Of a stretch of DNA of 8,165 bases, positions 4,719-8,165 are shown piece after piece. Source of the stretch: Deltaproteobacteria bacterium (GTDB lineage Bacteria > Desulfobacterota > Desulfobaccia > Desulfobaccales > 0-14-0-80-60-11); the NCBI GenBank assembly GCA_016874945.1, contig VGSO01000115.1:1-8165 (forward strand). Direction: 5' to 3'. The stretch's first letter is position 1, and every line of letters starts with the position of its first letter. The translations under genes were made by a program, and so were the position numbers. The notes beneath the pieces are model-generated. The model ran no database searches and was not told where the DNA came from. It was given only the letters and a program-made list of their open reading frames with translations.

Positions 4719-5545
4719 TCTTTGTCTTCCCCCTCGGTTTCCCGGTGCAGAAAGCGCAGCACCTCGGGGTGGTCCGATTTCAGGAATTCTGCAAAAGTCC
4801 CCAGGAAGACCGTGCGGCCTTGGTACATGAGGGTGAGGCGGTCGGCTATCAGTTGCGTCAGGCGCAAGTCGTGGCTGACGCAGATGGAGGTGACGTCCAA
4901 GTCTCGCTGGAGACGCCGGATGAGGCGGCCGATTTCGTCGCCGGTGATGGGGTCGAGCCCCGCCGTGGGTTCATCATAAATGATGATTTTAGGGTCCAGG
5001 GCCAGGGTCCGGGCCAGGGCGGCCCGGCGCTGCATGCCACCGGATAGCGCCGAAGGCTCCAGGTTCTCCACGTCGGCCAGCCCCACCTGGGCCAGCTTTT
5101 CGTGCACCCGGCGGGAGATCTCCGCCATGCTCCAGTTGGTGTGCTGAATCATGGGAAAGGCCACGTTCTCTCCCACGCTCATGGAGTCGTAGAGGGCGGA
5201 ACCCTGGAAGAGATACCCGGTCTTGAGGCGCAGCTTTTTCCAATCCGCGTCGGTCTTCAAGGCGCTCAGGTCCACCCCATCCATGATAATGGAGCCGGCG
5301 TCGGGATAGGTGAGGCCCACCAGCATGCTGGTCATCACGGTTTTCCCCGATCCGCTGCGGCCCAGGATCGCCAGGGTTTCGCCTTCATAAACGTCCAGAT
5401 CGATTCCCCCCAGGACCTGCTTCCCATTGAAGGATTTACAAACCCCCTCGTAGGAGATGAGCACCGCCCGGTCCGGGACGACCCGGGTCGCTTCCGCCTG
5501 GACGTCAAGGCCAGAGGAATAGGGTGAACTTGGTGAGGAAGACAT
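4715..5545 (-). CDS. MlaF-like ABC transporter ATP-binding protein
   Basis: This 276-residue cytoplasmic ATPase should power the Mla-type lipid transporter. All nucleotide-binding elements are present: A-loop candidate Phe39, Walker A GRSGSGKT (62-69), Q-loop Gln114 (LFQGSALYDSM, characteristic of MlaF-type ATPases), signature LSGGMQRR (167-174), Walker B IIIYDE with Glu192, D-loop AGLD, and switch His225. The first 28 residues (Ser/Pro-rich, before the first beta-strand) are longer than usual. The ATG at 5543-5545 makes the gene overlap the permease by 41 nt and has no Shine-Dalgarno sequence. A GTG at codon 28 (just before LISYEG) would remove the overlap but also lacks a clear ribosome site. 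Either way translation is likely coupled to the permease upstream and, by ATGA, to the MCE gene downstream. Confidence 0.95.
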   Translation of the reverse strand: MSSSPSSPYSSGLDVQAEATRVVPDRAVLISYEGVCKSFNGKQVLGGIDLDVYEGETLAILGRSGSGKTVMTSMLVGLTYPDAGSIIMDGVDLSALKTDADWKKLRLKTGYLFQGSALYDSMSVGENVAFPMIQHTNWSMAEISRRVHEKLAQVGLADVENLEPSALSGGMQRRAALARTLALDPKIIIYDEPTAGLDPITGDEIGRLIRRLQRDLDVTSICVSHDLRLTQLIADRLTLMYQGRTVFLGTFAEFLKSDHPEVLRFLHRETEGEDKE

Positions 5546-6305
5546 CGGATATCAGAATAAGCAGGATGGCCGCCACCACCGCCGTCTTGGTGGATTGGCC
5601 CACCCCAAAGGTGCCGTGTTCGGTTCTATAGCCGTGATAGCAACCCACGATGCCCACAATTAGGCCGAAGACGGTGGTCTTGCCGATGCCCGGCAGCACA
5701 TCCCGCAGCGTCAGATACTTGATGGTCAGAGTGTAATAGTAGGTGGGGGTCATGCCCACCTGGGTCACTCCAATAATCATGCCTCCCAGGATGCCGATGA
5801 GGTTGGCCGCGGTGGCCAACATGGGGGTAATGATCATGCAGGCCACCACCCGGGTGACCACCAGGTATTTCATGGGATTCACCGCGGATACGGTGAGCGC
5901 GTCGATCTGCTGGGTAACCCGCATGGAGCCCAATTCCGCGCCGATGCCCGCTCCTCCCCGGGAGGCTAACATGATGCCGGCCAGGAGCGGTCCCAAACCC
6001 CGGAAAAAGGTGAAGGCCACACTGGTGGAGATGTAATTGGGCGCACCAAACAGCTTCAATACCTGGACGCCCTGCATGGCCAGGACCAACCCCACGGAAA
6101 AAGAGGCCACCGCCACCAGGGGGAAAGACTTGACCCCCAGGTGATACATCTGGGCCACGATCTCCCGTACAAAATACGGCGGATGGGCCAGGCTGCGGCA
6201 GGCATCCAGAAAAAAGAGGGCCAGTCCTCCCATATAATCAATGAAAGTCATGGCCTGATGGCCGGCCCGGGAAAAAAAGCGGTCTTCCACGATCGTTACC
6301 GTCAC
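5505..6305 (-). CDS. MlaE-like ABC transporter permease
   Basis: This 266-residue inner-membrane protein belongs to the MlaE/YrbE permease family, which forms a dimer under the MCE ring. It has an amphipathic N-terminal interface helix (about 20-40) and about five hydrophobic helices, with family hallmarks GLGPLLAGIMLASRGGAGIGAE, split here as GLGPLLAGIMLASR (103-116) and GGAGIGAELGSM (117-128), then IDALTVSAVNPMKYLVVTR (134-152). The GTG at 6303-6305 opens the longest frame. An in-frame ATG at codon 19 (6249-6251) is a real alternative, as neither has a strong ribosome site. It is the first gene of the operon permease > ATPase > MCE. No MlaB (STAS) or MlaC (periplasmic shuttle) gene is in the window, as is common for MCE operons outside Enterobacteria. 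Confidence 0.94.
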   Translation of the reverse strand: MTVTIVEDRFFSRAGHQAMTFIDYMGGLALFFLDACRSLAHPPYFVREIVAQMYHLGVKSFPLVAVASFSVGLVLAMQGVQVLKLFGAPNYISTSVAFTFFRGLGPLLAGIMLASRGGAGIGAELGSMRVTQQIDALTVSAVNPMKYLVVTRVVACMIITPMLATAANLIGILGGMIIGVTQVGMTPTYYYTLTIKYLTLRDVLPGIGKTTVFGLIVGIVGCYHGYRTEHGTFGVGQSTKTAVVAAILLILISDVFLTKFTLFLWP

Positions 6306-6576
6306 CTGGAATAACTAATTAACCGGAAATCGGGGAAGTGTCAAGGATTTAGCTATCAGCAGTCAGCAGTCAGCTTTTGGCTTTTTATGGTTTCAGCCTT
6401 CTCTCAAAGAACTGATTCACCCCATGTGCAGACGTATTTGCAAAAAAAGCTGAAAACTGACCGCTGACCGCTGAAAGCTAATTAAAATAACAATTTCGTA
6501 AAATAATTATGGACAATGATATTAAAAAATACGAAAATGAACCAATTAGCTATCAATCTTGTTTAGAGACGGCAAA
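6306..6576. other. Divergent intergenic region with inverted heptamer arrays
   Basis: This 271-bp gap separates the Mla-type operon (leftward) from the sigma-54 activator (rightward). Four 7-nt units of the AGCAGTC type fill 6351-6378, and four of the GACCGCT type fill 6452-6479 in the opposite sense. The arms match at about 23 of 28 positions and are separated by 73 bp. To the right, 6480-6560 is very AT-rich, with TAAAAT boxes at 6483-6488 and 6499-6504 that could be -10 elements of the activator, but no good -35 box. No TGT-N10-ACA NifA-type site or GG-N10-GC sigma-54 promoter was seen by eye. Confidence 0.6.
6316..6344 (-). promoter_or_regulatory. Possible sigma-70-type promoter of the Mla-type operon
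   Basis: On the minus strand a perfect -35 box TTGACA (6339-6344) is followed after 17 bp by TAATTA (6316-6321), a poor -10 box. Transcription from it would begin about 4 nt before the GTG at 6305, giving a nearly leaderless mRNA, or a leader of roughly 55 nt if the ATG at 6251 is used. By-eye matching only. Confidence 0.35.
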
Positions 6577-8088
6577 ATGGACGAACTGAGCATCCTTTAT
6601 GAAATCACCCAAACGCTGAGTTATGCGGGGCCGCTGCCCCGGGTGCTGCAGCAGGTGGTGCAGATCCTGGCCCAAAGCGCCGGAATGCGCCGGGGCACCA
6701 TCACCATCCTCAACCCCGACACCGCGGAGCTGCAGATCGAAGTGGCCCACGGCCTCACCGCCGAGGCCCGCCGCCGGGGCCGCTACAAGCTGGGGGAAGG
6801 CATCACCGGCCGGGTGGTGGAAACGGGAGAACCCATGGTGGTGCCCCGGGTGAGCCAGGAGCCCATGTTCCTCAACCGCACCCGCTCCCGGGGCGCTAAA
6901 GAAAAAGAGGAGCTTTCCTTCTTGTGCGTGCCCATCAAGATCAACCACAAGACCATCGGCGCCCTGAGCGTGGACCGGGCCCACAAGGAACTGGACCTGG
7001 ACCACGATCTCAGTTTTCTCACCATCATCGCCTCCATCATCGCCCAAAACGTCAACAGCCTGATGCTCATCGACCGGGAGAAGGACCGCCTCCGGGACGA
7101 GAACCTCAAGCTCCGGGGGCAGCTCCAGGAGCGCTACCAGGTGGGGAACATCATCGGGAGTTCGGGGCGCATGCGCCAGGTTTTCGAGATGATCCACCGG
7201 GTGGCCAAGAGCAACGCCACCATCCTCATCCGGGGGGAATCGGGCACCGGCAAGGAAATGGTGGCCTCGGCCATCCACTACAACAGCCTCCGGGCCGGGA
7301 AGCCCTTCATCAAGGTGAATCTCGCGGCCCTGCCGGAAACCCTGGTGGAAAGCGAACTCTTCGGCCACGAAAAAGGGGCCTTCACCGGCGCGCTCCAGCG
7401 CAAGGCGGGGCGCTTCGAACTGGCCCAGGGGGGCACTATTTTTCTGGATGAAATCGGCGATCTGAGCCCCAATGTCCAGCTTAAGCTGCTCCGGGTGATC
7501 CAGGAGCGGGAATTCAGCCGCCTGGGGGGCAGCGCCACCCTGAAAGCCGACATCCGCCTCCTGGCCGCCACCCACCGGGACCTGGAGCAACTGTTGAAAG
7601 ACGGCGCCTTCCGGGAAGACCTGTACTACCGCCTGAACGTTTTCCCCATTTATCTCCCCCCCTTAAGGGAGCGCCAGGCGGACATCCCCCTGCTGGCGGA
7701 GCACTTTCTCACCAAGTGCGCCAAAGAGCACGGGAAGCCGGTGGAGCGCCTGTCCCCCCCGGCACTGGACCTCCTCATGCAGTACCCCTGGCCGGGAAAC
7801 GTGCGGGAGCTGGAAAATCTCATCGAACGGGCGGTGCTGGTGTGCGACGAGGACGCCATCCTGGCCATGCACCTGCCTCCCGGCCTCCAGCGCCAGGATC
7901 CGGGCGCCATCGGCCAGGGGCTGGCCTCCCAGGTGGAGCGGCTGGAAAAAGAGCTCATCATCGAGGCCCTGCGCCAGAGCCGGGGCAACCAGAGCAAGGC
8001 GGCCCAGCACCTGGACACCAGCCTGCGCATCCTGGGCTACAAAATCAAGCAGTACAACATCGAGGCCCGCCAATTCCGCGCGGCTTGA
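6577..8088 (+). CDS. NifA-like sigma-54-dependent transcriptional activator (GAF-AAA+-Fis)
   Basis: This bacterial enhancer-binding protein activates RNA polymerase carrying sigma-54. Counting 503 residues from ATG 6577: GAF sensor domain (about 17-160), short helical linker (165-188), AAA+ domain (190-430) and Fis-type helix-turn-helix (about 457-495). The AAA+ domain has Walker A GESGTGKE (220-227), the sigma-54-contacting GAFTGA loop (267-272), Walker B FLDE (289-292), likely arginine fingers Arg346/Arg352 in FREDLYYRLN, and GNVRELEN (407-414). There is no phosphoreceiver domain, so control is probably by ligand or partner binding to GAF. The layout and the RILGYKIKQYNI recognition-helix region resemble NifA, but no nif gene is in view and the target is unknown. 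An upstream in-frame TTG (6559) would add six residues; ATG is preferred because homologues, as I recall them, begin near MDELSILYEI. No strong Shine-Dalgarno sequence precedes either. Confidence 0.93.
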   Translation: MDELSILYEITQTLSYAGPLPRVLQQVVQILAQSAGMRRGTITILNPDTAELQIEVAHGLTAEARRRGRYKLGEGITGRVVETGEPMVVPRVSQEPMFLNRTRSRGAKEKEELSFLCVPIKINHKTIGALSVDRAHKELDLDHDLSFLTIIASIIAQNVNSLMLIDREKDRLRDENLKLRGQLQERYQVGNIIGSSGRMRQVFEMIHRVAKSNATILIRGESGTGKEMVASAIHYNSLRAGKPFIKVNLAALPETLVESELFGHEKGAFTGALQRKAGRFELAQGGTIFLDEIGDLSPNVQLKLLRVIQEREFSRLGGSATLKADIRLLAATHRDLEQLLKDGAFREDLYYRLNVFPIYLPPLRERQADIPLLAEHFLTKCAKEHGKPVERLSPPALDLLMQYPWPGNVRELENLIERAVLVCDEDAILAMHLPPGLQRQDPGAIGQGLASQVERLEKELIIEALRQSRGNQSKAAQHLDTSLRILGYKIKQYNIEARQFRAA

Positions 8089-8108
8089 TCCCACTATCTC
8101 AAAACAAA

Positions 8109-8142
8109 GGCGGGGGATTTTACCAAGTCCCCCGTCTTTTTT
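8109..8142 (+). terminator. Intrinsic terminator of the sigma-54 activator gene
   Basis: A GC-rich 10-bp stem (8109-8118 with 8127-8136, including G-T pairs) encloses an 8-nt loop and is followed by six T (8137-8142). It lies 20 nt past the TGA stop of the regulator, so that gene appears to end its transcript here. Confidence 0.85.
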
Positions 8143-8165
8143 ATGCCGCTTACCCCACTCGCTGG

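Noticed and set aside
4176..4979. Open frame of about 267 codons on the plus strand, antisense to the MCE and ATPase genes
   Set aside because: It crosses two well-supported genes on the other strand, has no ribosome site or domain, and its composition is that of a mirrored high-GC coding strand.
6509..6589. Small frame of 26 codons (starts MDNDIKKYEN) overlapping the start of the sigma-54 activator
   Set aside because: It has an ATG and could be a leader peptide, but no ribosome site precedes it and 26 codons in AT-rich DNA are expected by chance.
6553..7590. Long open frame of about 345 codons on the minus strand, antisense to the sigma-54 activator
   Set aside because: The plus strand here encodes every expected AAA+ and GAF motif. 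High-GC codon use leaves antisense frames open by chance, and the antisense product is His/Gly/Asp-rich with no recognisable domain.

Overview
The window looks like chromosomal DNA of a GC-rich Gram-negative anaerobe, most likely a sulfate-reducing or related member of Desulfobacterota (former Deltaproteobacteria). This is inferred from a stand-alone small siroheme sulfite reductase, an Mla/MCE-type outer-membrane lipid transport operon, a NifA-like sigma-54 activator and short repeats in the intergenic DNA. No rRNA, tRNA, phage gene, transposase or CRISPR array is visible.

Layout. Positions 1-229 hold a palindrome-rich repeat element, then an AT-rich stretch with an 8-C run and the ribosome binding site of a monomeric sulfite reductase (230-898, +). 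Positions 899-1545 hold no intact gene: a hairpin of heptanucleotide repeats, a frameshifted remnant of a four-helix-bundle / 23S rRNA intervening-sequence protein gene (998-1347, -), a MITE-like element against its 5' end (1350-1464), and a second heptamer array. Three units on the minus strand follow: a zinc-type cation diffusion facilitator (1546-2493), a TPR lipoprotein (2554-3414), and the tightly coupled operon permease (MlaE-like, 5505-6305) > ATPase (MlaF-like, 4715-5545) > MCE substrate-binding protein (MlaD-like, 3720-4718). Between the TPR and MCE genes, 305 bp is almost entirely repeats. A 271-bp intergenic region (6306-6576) with an inverted pair of heptamer arrays separates the Mla operon from a divergent GAF-AAA+-Fis sigma-54 activator (6577-8088, +), which ends at an intrinsic terminator.

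How the genes work together. The three Mla-type proteins should form one inner-membrane ABC complex moving phospholipid or another lipid between the membranes. The TPR lipoprotein follows on the same strand but has its own start signals, so a shared role is only possible. The sulfite reductase, CDF transporter and regulator show no obvious pathway link to it.

Most unusual structure. Nearly every gene boundary carries in-register tandem 7-nt repeats. Unit sequence differs from site to site, but most share a CAGT/ACTG-type core. Some are arranged as inverted pairs, and the longest (nine units, 3660-3722) supplies the stop codon of the MCE gene.
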